Shown piece by piece: positions 1-11,162 of a stretch of 64,000 bases of DNA (the first letter of the stretch is position 1; each line of letters begins with the position of its first letter). The notes beneath the pieces were generated by a model, which searched no databases, had not been told where the DNA came from, and saw nothing but the letters and a program-made list of their open reading frames with translations. Where the stretch lies: contig JACKQL020000043.1 in assembly GCA_018296165.2 (NCBI GenBank), positions 62,001-126,000 on the forward strand, in the 5' to 3' direction. The DNA comes from Termitomyces sp. T153 (taxonomy: Eukaryota; Basidiomycota; Agaricomycetes; Agaricales; Lyophyllaceae). The translations under genes were made by a program, and so were the position numbers.

Positions 1-780
1 CAGGTGGTGGAATTGGACACAAGATTACATGAGGAAGAATTTGTAAGATGCAAAAGAGCATGGGAATGGCATATTCTTCAGAGATATCAGTCTCTTCCTC
101 TGAGATCTCAGATAATGAGCTTTTGAATCCTCAAGCCTAAGAAGGAGCAGGATTGGCTGAAGGAGATCTCTATGAAGAAGAAGACAGTTCAGATAATGAG
201 GAAGAAGAGATGAGGAATGAGCACAGTGAGAATGAAGACAATGAGGAAGAAGAAGAATACTTGGAAGAGTCTTGGCTTTGGCACATTGTAGCCTTTGTAC
301 TGCTGTATGACTAACAATCAGAGTGGTTTATACAAAGCTTTGAAAATAAGAAGCTCCTATAATGTTATGATATACCCAAGAAAATCAATGAGTGGGCTGA
401 CACTAAGATCTCCAGATTATCTAGGTCCATATTTTTTCAACAGCTTGAAAAAGATTTTGTTTAGTATAGATGTTAAAGGCAATATTAGTCCTATATGATC
501 TTTTTGCACACATTCAGGTCAACACTGGATATCCTCTGAGAATTTAATACCATTCTGATATAAGAATGGTAATGCCTGGTAAGGTAGCATCAACCTGTGA
601 TTATTCTGGAATGCTCATACCCAGCTGGTATCTAATTATTTGTAAAATACAGAATGCCTGCTTATAATCTGTCTAAGGCTATGATGAAAACATATTAAAA
701 TGTACACTAAATGTGGTTGTAAAATTGTGCAACTAGATCAGTACTTAGTATGATGTTTTGATCACCTAACGGTATATTTC
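1..780. other. AT-rich relic DNA, no intact gene
   Basis: The stretch is AT-rich with runs of GAA/GAT (acidic coding look) at about 150-270 and many stops in all frames. Short readable pieces such as ESWLWHIVAFVLLYD near 265-310 suggest a decayed coding element. Transposon origin is an inference from composition. I cannot assign a family. Confidence 0.35.
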
Positions 781-1666
781 CCCATGCTTTCTTATCGACT
801 TTTTGCTGATGGCATGCATACTTCTTAATCATCAAATGGTACTTTTCGGTCCGACTTTGCCACCGACCGCGGAAGCTACATAATCACACCTTCGAGCAGA
901 ATCCGTTGACAGCTTTCCGGGTTGTTATCGGCCTGGTAACATGTGCACTATCCCTTGCCAAGCCCCTGGCCACAACTGTCACTTTCAGACATCCATCAAC
1001 GCCCATGTTCATGAAAATGGTCGAGCTGCCAGGTGGTGTTCCTTCGGGCATTCTCCATACCGTTCATCATATATTTCCTCTATACACAGAGAAATTTAAT
1101 TCGAAATGACTATGGTCTACTTTGCTTGAGAGTAGTCGCCTCGCCAACACCTGATGATTAGTTTGCGGTGATTGATCGACCCACCTTTTGATCCGACGAG
1201 CGCTTACTAGCGATCTGGACACCTATCATGTACCAGGGGAAGCATCCTTACGTAGTGTATGTTCATTTTTGTAAGGGAAAGTGACGCCCCACACCTATTG
1301 CTGTTCACAAAGCATTGCTTCAAGTATTGTTTCTTCCTGCAAGAGTGTGTGACGAAGCAGAAATAGGGAAAATTAGCGAAACTGATTGTGCCCAGGTTCC
1401 AGTCGCAGATCAGCGTTTACCTCATGAAGCTCTCATATCTATTATTGACACGATAACTAAGCTCCTCGAGCTTCGGAATGACGTTGACGGATGGGAACGA
1501 TTGCATACTATGCCGAGTTATACATATTTACATAGCATTCGGACGTCAGGGGAGCATGTCTTCGCTGAAAAGGCTGTTGAACCTTGAGCCTAATACTTAT
1601 AAAAAGCAGAAGAATCACTGATGACTTCTCATTACCTTTCGCTTTCTCTTAGTACTTCCTAGTACA
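781..1666. other. Intergenic DNA with two short unassigned open frames
   Basis: Base composition returns to the normal level of the window. Two open frames, 906-1109 and 1315-1587 on the plus strand, show no motif, signal peptide or repeat I recognise. They may be chance frames or pieces of a gene 5' to the secreted-protein cluster. Nothing else is seen. Confidence 0.3.
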
Positions 1667-2432
1667 ATGCTGCCTATTTTCATTTGCTTGATTTCGACGT
1701 TATTAGCTTCTCATGGTACGCGGACTTTATTTTCATGCTTTGAACGAACCTATGAACTTATAAGGTCCTACCTCAGTTTCAGCCACGACAATCGCGCATC
1801 GTAGTATCCACCAACTTTTGATGCGTCAGTCAACTTTCGATCCAAGTGAAATTCCAGCCGAGTGCACCAACCGATGTGCTATTTTTGTTTCGACGATCCA
1901 AGCAAGTCAAGAAATCTTCTTGACGAATGCATGACTCACTTGAATCCTAGACCTGCTCGTCGTCAACCGATCCCGCCTGCGGATGCACTTTGGCAGGCGA
2001 GAAAAATGACGTTGATTGTCTTAACTGCATCCTTTACAGCGGCGGAGTCACTCCAACTGAAACCTCCATCCAGTCCATCCAAGCTGAGGTCGATAGTCAG
2101 TACTCTTTGTCAAGACTATCATGATGGCACAGCCTGACCTTGATCATATACTCGTAGAATTTGTTCAAGCTTGCAACTTGGATGGTGTCTCTCTCCCAGC
2201 CACCACACTCAGTGGAGAAATTTCTGGATTAACATCCACATTCTCTCCAAATTCACTTACTTCTGTCAACTCCCCAACATCCGCAGCTGCTGATCCTGTA
2301 GGAACGCAATCAGCTAGTGGTACGGGGCTAGGCGGTACCAGTGGAAACAAGAATAGTGGATCTCGAACACAAGGGACGGAGACTGTAGTCGCGGCTGCTG
2401 CTGTAGCGGCTGTATTGGTGGTTTTTTTCTAA
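1667..2432 (+). CDS. Cys-rich secreted protein, probable GPI anchor (copy 1)
   Basis: My model has four exons (1667-1715, 1765-1901, 1951-2088, 2133-2432) giving 207 aa in a continuous frame. Intron 2 uses a GC donor (A|GCAAGT), and no other junction in it keeps the frame. The protein starts with a hydrophobic signal peptide (MLPIFICLISTLLASHG). A compact cysteine module follows: CTNRC, then CSSSTDPACGC, then DCLNC, then one more Cys. After that comes a Ser/Thr/Gly-rich stalk and a hydrophobic Ala/Val tail ending VLVVFF, which is the usual GPI-attachment layout. This fits small secreted or wall-anchored proteins common in Agaricomycetes and resembles, without proving, a CFEM-like fold. Role unknown; the cell surface is the expected location. 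It is the first of three tandem paralogues. Confidence 0.72.
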
Positions 2433-2774
2433 AAGCCCGGATCCTCTTGATGTCATGCGCATGAATGAGTCAACGACATTCAACATGCGTCCAATCATCC
2501 AACTTGAACATCATACTTATCGCATTACCGTATGTTAGAGGCCTAGAGATAGTACTAGTAATCTCCATAATAATACCTAGAAATGTTAATCGACATCGAG
2601 GTTCTTGAAATTAAAAGGACACGAACGTTTGATCAAAACCGGGCCGGCGTGTTGTAAGGCCATCACCCGGGCCCCCCGGGACAATGATTTTTCTCATCAT
2701 TTGACATTTATGGCATTTCCACATCAACGAACTTTGTTTTCTTCACCGCTTCCTCCTTAACAACCATCATACTT

Positions 2775-3650
2775 ATGATGTACGCTCGTCTTTCTAAGAT
2801 CATCCTCCTCTCAGGTGTCTTGGTATTTCGAGGCAAGTTGGCGTAACAGAACTCTGAAATCTGATCTGATGTTATTTTCCTGCAGTTTCAGGGAGCGCAG
2901 TCCTGGGATCGACGGATTTGTTGGGTCACCTTTCGACTCGCCAGACAGGTCTCCCGGATATACCTGCCCAAGTACGTACTCATGCAAGAGCTACATTGGA
3001 GCCGTGCTGATTCTTGACAGTGTCAAACCAGTTGCAATGCTGTATTCGCAGCTTTTCAGGTACATATATCCGCTCGCAACTGCCCATCGAACAACTCTGA
3101 TTCATGGTTTACAGAATTGCCCTAATCCAGCTTGCTTATGTACTACCAACAACGCACGCACGCTCGAGAGCTGTCTAGACTGTGTGGTTGGGATCGACCC
3201 GAGCACGGAAGTGGTCATGTCTGCACAAAGTATCCTCAGTGGTATGTAATTTTCCGCTGCCGCCACTTTATTGAGCTTGGACCTTGCACAGCGTTCAGTG
3301 GCTCGTGTCAAGGTACCTCTGTGACTTCTCTCTCACTCTCCATCGGCTCTTCTGCGACCGCGCCGGTGACCTCTAGCATTTTATCTTCTTTGCCTTCGCG
3401 TACATCTCTTAACAGTGACTCAACCTTGGCTCTACCCACTTCGACGCCTACGACACCGGCTACTTCTTCATCGCATGTCTCGCAGCTTACGGTCATTTCA
3501 ATGAGCCCCTCGTCCACTACAGCTGCGACCTCGACAAGTAGTTCTGGGGGTTCTGTATCTCCTAACAGTGCCTCTAGCCTTAGTATTGCATGGAATGGGT
3601 TTCTGGGCGCAGGAGTTGGTGTCGTTGTTGGTATGATGGCACTGATGTAG
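2775..3650 (+). CDS. Cys-rich secreted protein, probable GPI anchor (copy 2)
   Basis: Five exons (2775-2832, 2886-2971, 3021-3059, 3115-3241, 3292-3650) stay in frame throughout. Intron 1 begins with a GC donor (CGAG|GCAAGT). A signal peptide (SKIILLSGVLVF) leads to the cysteine module CQTSC ... NCPNPACLC ... SCLDC ... C, which aligns with copy 1. Then comes a Ser/Thr-rich stalk with many potential O-glycosylation sites and a hydrophobic C-terminus (LGAGVGVVVGMMALM) suited to GPI attachment. Expected at the plasma membrane or cell wall; function unknown. ATG occurs twice in a row at the start (2775 and 2778) and either could be used. This is the best preserved copy and the reference for calling the third copy broken. 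Confidence 0.78.
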
Positions 3651-4253
3651 GAGCTGATGTCGCGGTTTCATGTAATGACGAACATTATCTCTTACCACAC
3701 TCACCATGGACCCTCAGTCAATGTCTTGAGTATTTACTGTCTTTCAATGCGGATACGTTTTCACTTGATGCGTCGGCCCATACAGTGCGTAACTCAATTC
3801 ATCAGATCATTGAAAGCAATGTCGCTAGTTTCGATCGTGTTTGGCTACTCAATCTAAGCAAAACAATTGTGTATGTGGGGTTCAATCTTCCATACATGTC
3901 TAACTGAGGAAGTTCAGACGATCTCGCAATTCTTGTTCTCCAGTACTTTATGTCCGTATACATAACACTGAGGTCCTGAAACCAGAAGATGTGAATGTCT
4001 CACTTTCCTTCCTATCATGAAGTCATATTGAGCAGAATGTAAAGGCCTTCACTAGGAAGAAGCTTACGGAGAGGTACAAGAGAGGCACCGCCTTCGCAGA
4101 ATCGACATCGCCGATCATTGAGTAAAAGCAAAAGCAGCACCATTCATCGACTTGTGCGTTGAGGATTTTGCAGATATCTCCATCACATGTATCACGTCTC
4201 ATGACATCCTTGAACTTTGCTGTCCACCGCCTCTTTATCACCCACCATCAATA

Positions 4254-5041
4254 ATGCTCGCACCAATGTCTAAAGTCTTCTTCCTTCTTTCAGGCGTGCT
4301 GGTATCCCAAGGCCAGTTGGCGTAACGTAACTCTTAGACTCTGACGTCGTTTTTATGATCTCCGCGCAGTGTCAGGAGCACGGCCCTGAGGTCCAAGAGA
4401 TATGTTACCCTGATCCCAGTATGCCCTAGGCACTTGAACTGGGGCCCTGCTGATTCATGACAGTGCCAAAGCACTTGCAATGTCATCACGACTATCACGG
4501 TACATCCGTTCCGATTCAAGTACCAAACGAATGGTCCTGATCTTATCGTAGAGTTGCTTTAGTCAAGCTTGCTTATGTACCCTCTCCAACTTGAGAGCTG
4601 TCTAGATTGCATTGTTGGGTTTGATCCATCGACACTGATAATTTCGACTGCGCAAAATTCCCTTGATGGTACGTGATTCCCTGTAGTTCCTACCGTTTCC
4701 TCAGTCTAACTATATCTTGTACAGAGTCCAATCTTGCATGTCAGGGTAGTCCCTCCGTGCCTTTTCTCACTTCGGTTCCCAAGGTACCACTAGTTCTTCT
4801 GAGATCATGCCAGTGACTATTAACACCAACATCTCTCCATTGCCAAGCTCTCCAACACCTACGACATGTCTACTACTTTGTTGTCCCATGTTTCTCAGGT
4901 TACGGTCACTACTGTCAACGGGCCTATGACCTCTTCCGGATTCTGTGTCTCCCTAGAGGTGGATCTAACCTTGTTTTGAAAAATGGAGCTATCGCTGTGA
5001 GAGCTGGCGTTGTTGCTCGTACGATTCTCACACTGCTGTAG
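4254..5041 (+). pseudogene. Broken third copy of the Cys-rich secreted protein gene
   Basis: The region follows copy 2 along its length: signal-peptide exon (KVFFLLSGVLVSQ), a first intron with a damaged GC donor (GCCAGT), the CQSTCN exon, an ACLC exon with ESCLDC encoded 3' of it, and the closing hydrophobic tail ending at a TAG in the same place as copy 2. Between the ACLC and ESCLDC codons the frame shifts by one base, and the stalk region has further breaks. I read it as a pseudogene made by tandem duplication. A sequencing slip at the single frameshift is possible but would not explain the other decay. Confidence 0.65.
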
Positions 5042-5057
5042 AATCCTGAACTTACAC

Positions 5058-5192
5058 GCGACTATGGTACTGATATGGATATAATGACGGGTATTTTGCT
5101 AACTTCTTGCCATGAACCAAAAACCTATACGCCACTATGATACTGATATGGATATAATGACGGACATTCTTTCTAACCTCTTACTATGAACT
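5058..5192 (+). repeat. Tandem repeat, two units of about 73 bp
   Basis: Two head-to-tail units share ACTATGRTACTGATATGG and the following ATAATGACGG, one beginning near 5061 and the next near 5134. They lie just 3' of the broken secreted-protein gene. A weaker match lies 3' of copy 2 at about 3660-3710, so this is probably duplicated 3'-flanking DNA of the gene family. Confidence 0.6.
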
Positions 5193-5609
5193 ACCAAGAG
5201 AATCTCCGAAACATCTGAGTACTTGTCGGTTTGAAGGTGGATGGGTAACGCATGTACAGCTCAAGCTATTGAGGAGGCCTCTAATTCCTACTAGAGGACT
5301 TATCGATGACCCGGAAGGATGGTATGCACCATATTCCGCAAAGCTATCGTATGCCTTCAAAGTAGGAACCGGGGCAATCGTCTGTTCAATGGATTATGTC
5401 AACCCACAGATGAACCTTTTGGAAAGATTTGACTCTGGGCGCCTCGCCTTCGCTCTGTCTCGTGACTGGTAAAGACGAACAAAAGAGTCATTGATCAAGC
5501 TTCTTTGTGGATCCGCCTTCTAAAAAAAGTCGTTGGTTCGTGTTTGTTCAGCTGCCCACAATCCCACTCAGACAAACGTGTCGCTTCCCCACCGATAATA
5601 CGTCGCATC
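5193..5609. other. Intergenic DNA with a short unassigned open frame
   Basis: A 67-codon open frame at 5269-5472 (contains KVGTGAIVCSMDYVNPQ) has no recognised family. It may be a gene fragment, since it sits between two decayed loci. Nothing else is seen. Confidence 0.3.
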
Positions 5610-7097
5610 ATGAAGAGAGGATTCCTGAAGACGAAAAACGCGAAAAAAGCAATATCAATGGTATACGCCACAAGCACAACTGCCGAGCCGAGTATCTAAC
5701 GCGGACATCTTGCTCACATGGGAAACTGACACATCCTTCATAAAAAGTGAAGGAAGTAACCAAGAGTTTGACTTCCGATGATGATCTCAAACTTGTCGAG
5801 CTAGGTGATCATTAGCATTATATCAGTGACCTTCTCACAAATACCTTGATGTTTACAGGATCAGGCGGTGTGGGTGTCAAAGCACCCATTGGAAAATTCA
5901 ACCCGAGTAAGTGACAGGCCATGCTCCGTCTCTTGTAATCTAATAGCGGGAACAGCACTTCCGAAGGATTATGTCCCGCCAAAGCACAAGGTGGAGTTCC
6001 ATGATGCAAAGACTGTGGATTATACCGACCAGCATATATATTCACGACCATTGGTCCTGAATCGGATGAACAAGCTCTTGCCAACACTTTAAACGCTCAG
6101 TCGGAATGTCTTTTTCAAAGTGGGAAACAGAAGCGCGCTCTCTTATCCATTCCCAATTTTCCTTTGTCCATATCCAAGCCACCACAAATCCGTCATCGCA
6201 TCAGTCCATCCGCGCATTGTAACGGCATGTTTACGACTCGCAATCTTGCATCAAATGACTTGATACTCGCTGAACGCCCGCTCTTGGTCATTCCACGTGC
6301 AATGCAATTAGGTATCCCCGACGCGCAGATTACACAGCTTACTCCAGCCCAAACCATGAAAGCACAGTTGGAGGAATACAAAGAGCTTCTTCGATTTTGT
6401 ATCGATCGGATGTCCCCTGAGAATGGTACTGCGTTCTTTAAGCTTCACAACTGCCATACTGAGGACAGCTCGGGTCCCATTCTCGGTATATCGAGGACGA
6501 ATGCGATAGGGTTCTCAGTTGCTGGATCGGATGTCAAAAAGGAAGATAAGGAATTTTTCTTTAATGTGGGGATATTTGCAGTGGCGTCTCGAATGAATTA
6601 TAGGTTCGTCAAACCTGTGTGTCCTCGGGCTAATCTTGAGCATGCTTTTGTTCACGGTTGCACTCCAAACGTTTCTCCCCACTTTCATTCTCAGTCCTTC
6701 TCTCTCCGCCTGCATGCCACCCGATCTATCACGGCCGGCGAAGAACTCTTTATCTCCTACACTGACAACTGTAAGCCCAGAGCCGAACGCCAGGAAGACC
6801 TTCGACCATACGGCTTCAAGTGTGCGTGTGGTGCCTGCTCCGATCCTGACTGAGACACCCGCCTCTCCGGTATCATCAAGAGTGAAACAAGCTCGGATGG
6901 ACCTCCGAAGGAGTCCATGCAAGATAGCCTTCGATGGATCAAATCAATTGAGGAGGCTAAGCTGGAATCGCTTCCTGCGTGCGTTGATGGACGTCCAGCT
7001 GGGGAAGTGGAGTGTCGCTGAAAAGTATGAGGCCATGAGTCAGGCGTGGTATTCTGCGGTGCATGGAAGGTCCTCTCCAGTACCGAAGATAGTCTGA
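5610..7097 (+). pseudogene. SET-domain methyltransferase-like gene, broken
   Basis: SET-domain proteins methylate lysines using S-adenosylmethionine. The N-terminus MKRGFLKTKNAKKA is typical of a mushroom SET-domain family. Downstream are VDYTDQHIY, RALLSIPNF, then SET-core motifs GMFTTRNLASNDLILAERPL, HGCTPNVSPHF, ELFISYTD and the post-SET cysteines CACGAC. The usual NHSC motif is replaced by a run of unrelated residues before HGC, perhaps an unspliced intron remnant. A TGA at 6851-6853 stops the post-SET region but the same frame continues (DTRLSGIIKSE, SLRWIKSIEEAKLESLP). A later frameshift moves the C-terminus into another frame (QLGKWSVAEKYEAMSQAW). The 5' half also has stops and shifts. 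This looks like a recent pseudogene. Confidence 0.68.
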
Positions 7098-7479
7098 AGT
7101 TTAATCACATAAAATGATGTTTGAGGTTCAACTCTCAACGCAGATACATGTCCCTTGATGTATTGATTGATTGTGATTCTAGTTCTGCGTGTGGCGAGGT
7201 TGAAAGATCTGACACGTCGTGGATAAGACTGCCAATGGTATCCTGGATAATGCTTGGGGCCATGATTGATTCTTTCCAGTTGCCCTGAGTTCAAAGTCAT
7301 CAATCATATATTCAAAGACGCGTAACGATATCCCGCTCGATGTTGCAAATTTCGTTTTTTCGCTGTATTTAGGGCGAAATGTCACAGTAATGTAAATACT
7401 ATACATATGAGACTATTTCTGACACTAGCATTAGCTGGTCGGTTCTGAATATCTGTGGGACGTCGGAGTGAAGTCGGGC
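7098..7479. other. Spacer between the two SET-domain relics
   Basis: No coding signal is seen on either strand. It separates two tandem SET-domain copies and so probably corresponds to their intergenic spacer. Confidence 0.4.
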
Positions 7480-8110
7480 CCAAAGGACCCCCGACACATT
7501 CTTCACTAATTTTCCCACATTCTCAGCACAGTGCACACAAACCCGTCACTTACACCAGCTCATCGGCCCATGGTATGGGCATATTTGCTACGCGAGATCT
7601 TGCGACAAATGAGACCATACTCGACGAGCGCCCACTACTGGTCGTTCCACATCAAGTGGATGTGGTTTCCACGAATCGGAAAGCCGGGCATGTACAGCCT
7701 ACTCACAGGAAACACTTCTGGAAGTCTGCGGTCGACAAAATGCTGTCCAATCATCGTACTGCATTCTTCGAGCTCTATCAACGTCATATCTAAGACGACT
7801 TCAATCCAATCATAGAGATAATAGGACGAATGGTAACGGTATAGATATTACTTGAGCAAACCGTCAACTTGACTCTTCTGTTGGTTTCAAGGCCACGATT
7901 CGAATCAAACATACTATGTTTTCTGCCTGGTACTGACGACATTGAATCGCGGTTGCGCTCCCAATGTAATGGTTTTGATACCGCGTCTTTCTACAGGTAG
8001 ACGTGCACAGGAGGATGACGAAATCTCCAGGACTTGGAAGAGATTTTTGATGTCGATGCGGAACTTCAGATGTGAACGGTCGAAATGGTCGCCCTCGGCG
8101 CTATGGTACA
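7480..8110 (+). pseudogene. Second SET-domain gene fragment
   Basis: A short open piece carries SSAHGMGIFATRDLATNE followed by ILDERPLLVVPHQV, paralogous to GMFTTRNLASNDLILAERPL of the previous locus. After a stop near 7791 the reading continues in other frames to TLNRGCAPNV near 7940-7970, the counterpart of HGCTPNV. The catalytic core is incomplete and no post-SET cysteines follow. It is a tandem duplicate that has decayed further and lost its 3' end at the inverted-repeat arm. Confidence 0.55.
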
Positions 8111-8139
8111 CGGGAAATTTTTGGGCACGGGGTCAGGTA

Positions 8140-8620
8140 GTCACCTACAATCCAAGAAGAGAACAAAAGGCAATTGTGATTTGTGGATTGAATGACAGAT
8201 GATGTATCGACTGACCATTTATCTGTTTCCGTGTGAATCCATGCAGTTTTGATTACGCCACCCATATTCGGATAATTTTGAGTTAGCAATAACGAGCCGA
8301 GATTGAATTCTCGAGAGAGAAGTCCACTGGGTATGTTGGGTGATATGTATGACAATTCGGACCGAAAACAATTGTCGTCTGGGTTACAGTGGGTGCCATC
8401 GCCTATCCATACATTTCAATCCCTGACAAACAAACACTTCCTTTCCGTCCCCCATTCGGACGAGCACGAGGTCAAAGTAGTCGCCCACAATCCAAGAAGA
8501 GAACAAGAGTCATCTGTGATGTGTAGATTGAATGACAGATGTTGTATTGATTCACCATGTGGTCACTTGTTCCGTGCGGGCCCATGCGGTTTTAATACGC
8601 CACCAAGGATCTATAAAACT
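8140..8620 (+). repeat. Two copies of a ~150 bp module inside the left arm
   Basis: Copies near 8140-8290 and 8470-8620 share ACAATCCAAGAAGAGAACAA, then TTGAATGACAGATG and a GTGTGAATCC/GTGCGGGCCC block before TACGCCACC. Two more copies on the opposite strand lie at about 41895-42035 and 42270-42410. The first copy abuts the end of the second SET-domain relic. Confidence 0.6.
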
Positions 8621-8859
8621 CTGGGTGGACAACAACGAAATTCCAGCCAGCCCCTTTCCATCTTACCACTACCTTCGCGCCCTCACTACTTGCCATCGTA
8701 CCCTCATATGTTGCGATCTAAGATAGCGACGTTCGGCATATGACGCTTCTGGGAGCGTCCCAGGCTCATCTCTCTTTGATCTCATCGTCAACTTCGCGAT
8801 GAGGCAACTATTCCTCACCTAGCTAGACGATCATGATGTATGCGATTTTTGCCTACTGT

Positions 8860-9165
8860 TTAACTCCGGCTGAGACCTTCTTTCAGTGCTTGCAGAGACG
8901 TCGCCACACTACTCGGCTTGGAGCTTTCGCCTTCCTCAACGTCTACTACGACCCTCGACTCCGTTCGAAGAGGAACCGCACGACAGACACTCCCCGATCC
9001 TGCTAGATCACTCGTTATTATAGAATCCGTACGCACAACCACAGAGGGTGGGGTGGGCGGGATGCTCGGGCCCCACCTGAATGACGGCCGTAAGGCTGGA
9101 AGAGGTAGCAGTCCGGTATCGGCAATGTACCCCCGTGGGTATATCGTGCGCTCTTCGGCTGGCAT
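8860..9165 (-). other. 101-codon open frame kept in both repeat arms, no known family
   Basis: Reads MPAEERTIYPRGYIADTG to KEGLSRS with a Pro-rich middle. The opposite arm carries the same frame at 41341-41646 with a handful of substitutions and no indel. A third, damaged copy is at about 11163-11351. No signal peptide, membrane segment or domain is recognised. Shared recent ancestry of the arms is enough to explain the conservation, so this may not be a gene. Confidence 0.3.
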
Positions 9166-10924
9166 CTGCGACGGGGGCTGATGCAGACAGACTTGCTAGG
9201 CCCCTAGATACCCTGGGGAGTGCAGATATACACTGTACGTATTGCGATCATAAGGCGGGCTCTAGCAGGCGGGGAGTGTTTGGCCGCCGATGTCTTGGGA
9301 TATGTAAGGTTCGTTGTCATGATCTTTTGTATTTGTTCACCACCTAATGTTTGTTCTTCAGCATCATCCCGAGCATCGAGCTTTCTGGTCACGACGTGAT
9401 TGCCGAGCCACCAATCACTGCTGGTGCGTCACGAGCTAAAATCTAGGTGTACTTACGACTCTGGTTCGACTAGAACTTAGCCCCGCCACACAAATGAATG
9501 GCGTGGAGTGTACCTTAATTGCGTAAACTTTACATGTTTTTGACGTCGTCTCGTTCGATTCTTACTGAATTTGCACAGTCTTCTACACAATTATGGTGAT
9601 ACGTCGTGGTCTATATGCAACTCGGTACACTTATGCAGCTCAGATGTGTACGTCTTCAATTTCGGACATCTTTCAAGCTCACCAATCCGCCAAATATAGC
9701 AGCTTTATCCATCCTTCAAGTTGAATGCTTACCACTGTGGACGATCTGCATACCGTACTCTTATTACCATACAGACAATTTCAATTTTACTCATGAACAC
9801 TTCAATTTATTTATGTCTTTTAGAACGTTATCATCTCATCGCACCATCTCATCGCACACTTCATATACGACCCTACTCGAGATATACCATACATATACGC
9901 AAATCAAATGACCGGATGCTGAAATCGGGAAGTAGAGGCAGAAAATATGCATGAGCGAACGATCACATCGCAGTATACAAGCATCGAGACCCTCCAATCC
10001 CCGCAAAAAGATTTCAGAAAACCATGATCGTATCAAAACCATCGTCGTTTCAACCATACACACTTCAACATACCGGGAACTTGGAGATCGGCAAATAATA
10101 GTCAAACACCACACACGTATCTCGGTCATATCATGCCTACCCGAAATTTGAGATAGTAAGTAAGCATGTGGTTTCGCAAGTCTGCGTCTTGCCAAATGGG
10201 TCTGACGCTGCGGCGAGGGCCCAAGGTTGTGAGTATCTACGTAAAGAAATCTGGTTGCGTTTCAAATGGGGTGAGCAATGGGCGTTGCGTGTGAGACGGA
10301 TACGAAGCACCAGTCGTCATATATTTTAGAGACAAAGAAATGACATAAGTACAGAGAACCGATGATGTGATGTTATAGTGAGGATTGGTGAAGTTTTAAG
10401 AGAAGGTGATGGTTTTTTCGACGTTTAAGCCATGGTGGAAGAAATATGTGTATAGCGCGGTCCGCGCGAATTAAGCGAGGATCGTGCTCTGTTTGACTGG
10501 CCTGCGCAATCAGGGAATTGAATAAGTATTGTCCTTGTGCAAGTGTGCTGCAGTTGAGTGTGAAATGGCAAAATGTGAAAACATGCTTACATGACAGACA
10601 TGATTGATCGCGATCTGTGTGGGTAGAGTTCGCGTAAGCACAGCTAAGGACACCGGCTGGTGCTAGTGATTGACAAGGAGCGTTGAATTGGTAGAGCTGC
10701 AGGGTGATGAGGGTTTCATTGAGTAGGAGATATGTACAATAACGGTCCTCGAGCTTAAGCAACATGAATAAAACAAACATGACGAATTGATCAATGTCAA
10801 ACATTGGCCTACTTGGAAGTCAAACGTATTTCTTCTGTGTGTATACACCTGACTACGATGAGGTTGACAACTACAGGACAAGCATCGCTTGATTTGAAAA
10901 AAAAAAACACCACATTGCATATGT

Positions 10925-10999
10925 AGTCGAACCCAGCTTTCGCGCGACAAAAATTGCCTCCATGACAAGCACTTGTACTAGCCAATAGACCAGCAAAGA
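10925..10999 (-). pseudogene. tRNA-Asp(GTC) pseudogene
   Basis: On the minus strand it begins TCTTTGCTGG and keeps TGTCA at the anticodon loop and CTGGGTTCGACT at the T arm. The 5' half of the anticodon stem no longer pairs with GCGCG, and the 3' side of the T stem and acceptor stem is missing. It is the decayed inverted copy of the intact gene at 39437-39523. Confidence 0.6.
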
Positions 11000-11095
11000 A
11001 TACGAAAAAACGTTGTTTTGATTCAGACGATTCACGATTCCAGATCCGGAGCCGATTTTTTTATGAATCTCTCTCTTCCTTCATCGCACTCGGCG

Positions 11096-11162
11096 ATGGG
11101 AAGCTCAAGTTCCAGCCCACCCGAGACGTCCTTGAGCCCCCCTGGCGTTTATCTGGCGTCCT
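11096..11162 (+). pseudogene. 5' stub of the cyclin-fold gene
   Basis: The first 22 codons (MGSSSSSPPETSLSPPGVYL then AS) copy the start of the minus-strand gene at 39334, differing at ERF/ETS. After the codon for the Ser the frame runs into a different repeat and soon stops, so only the promoter-proximal end was duplicated. Confidence 0.7.

Larger units (their letters stand above)
8130..11162 (+). repeat. Left arm of a ~3 kb inverted repeat
   Basis: This arm matches, on the opposite strand, 39269-42450. Matching landmarks in order are: a repeated module around 8140-8290 and 8470-8620 (encoding NPRREQ...CGLNDR), a 101-codon minus-strand open frame at 8860-9165 that reappears at 41341-41646 with only a few changes, the segments 9204-9392 and 9650-9950, the GCGCGGTCCGCGCGAATTAA block near 10457, a decayed tRNA-Asp, and the first codons of the cyclin-fold gene. 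The end at 11162 is sharp: the match stops within the codon after LASS/LASF. I estimated identity by eye only. It is high in 8860-9400 and lower, with indels, toward the tRNA. Confidence 0.82.

Noticed and set aside
5045..5200. CRISPR-like or satellite array.
   Set aside because: Only two units of about 73 bp without spacers, and the organism is a fungus. It is a local tandem duplication.
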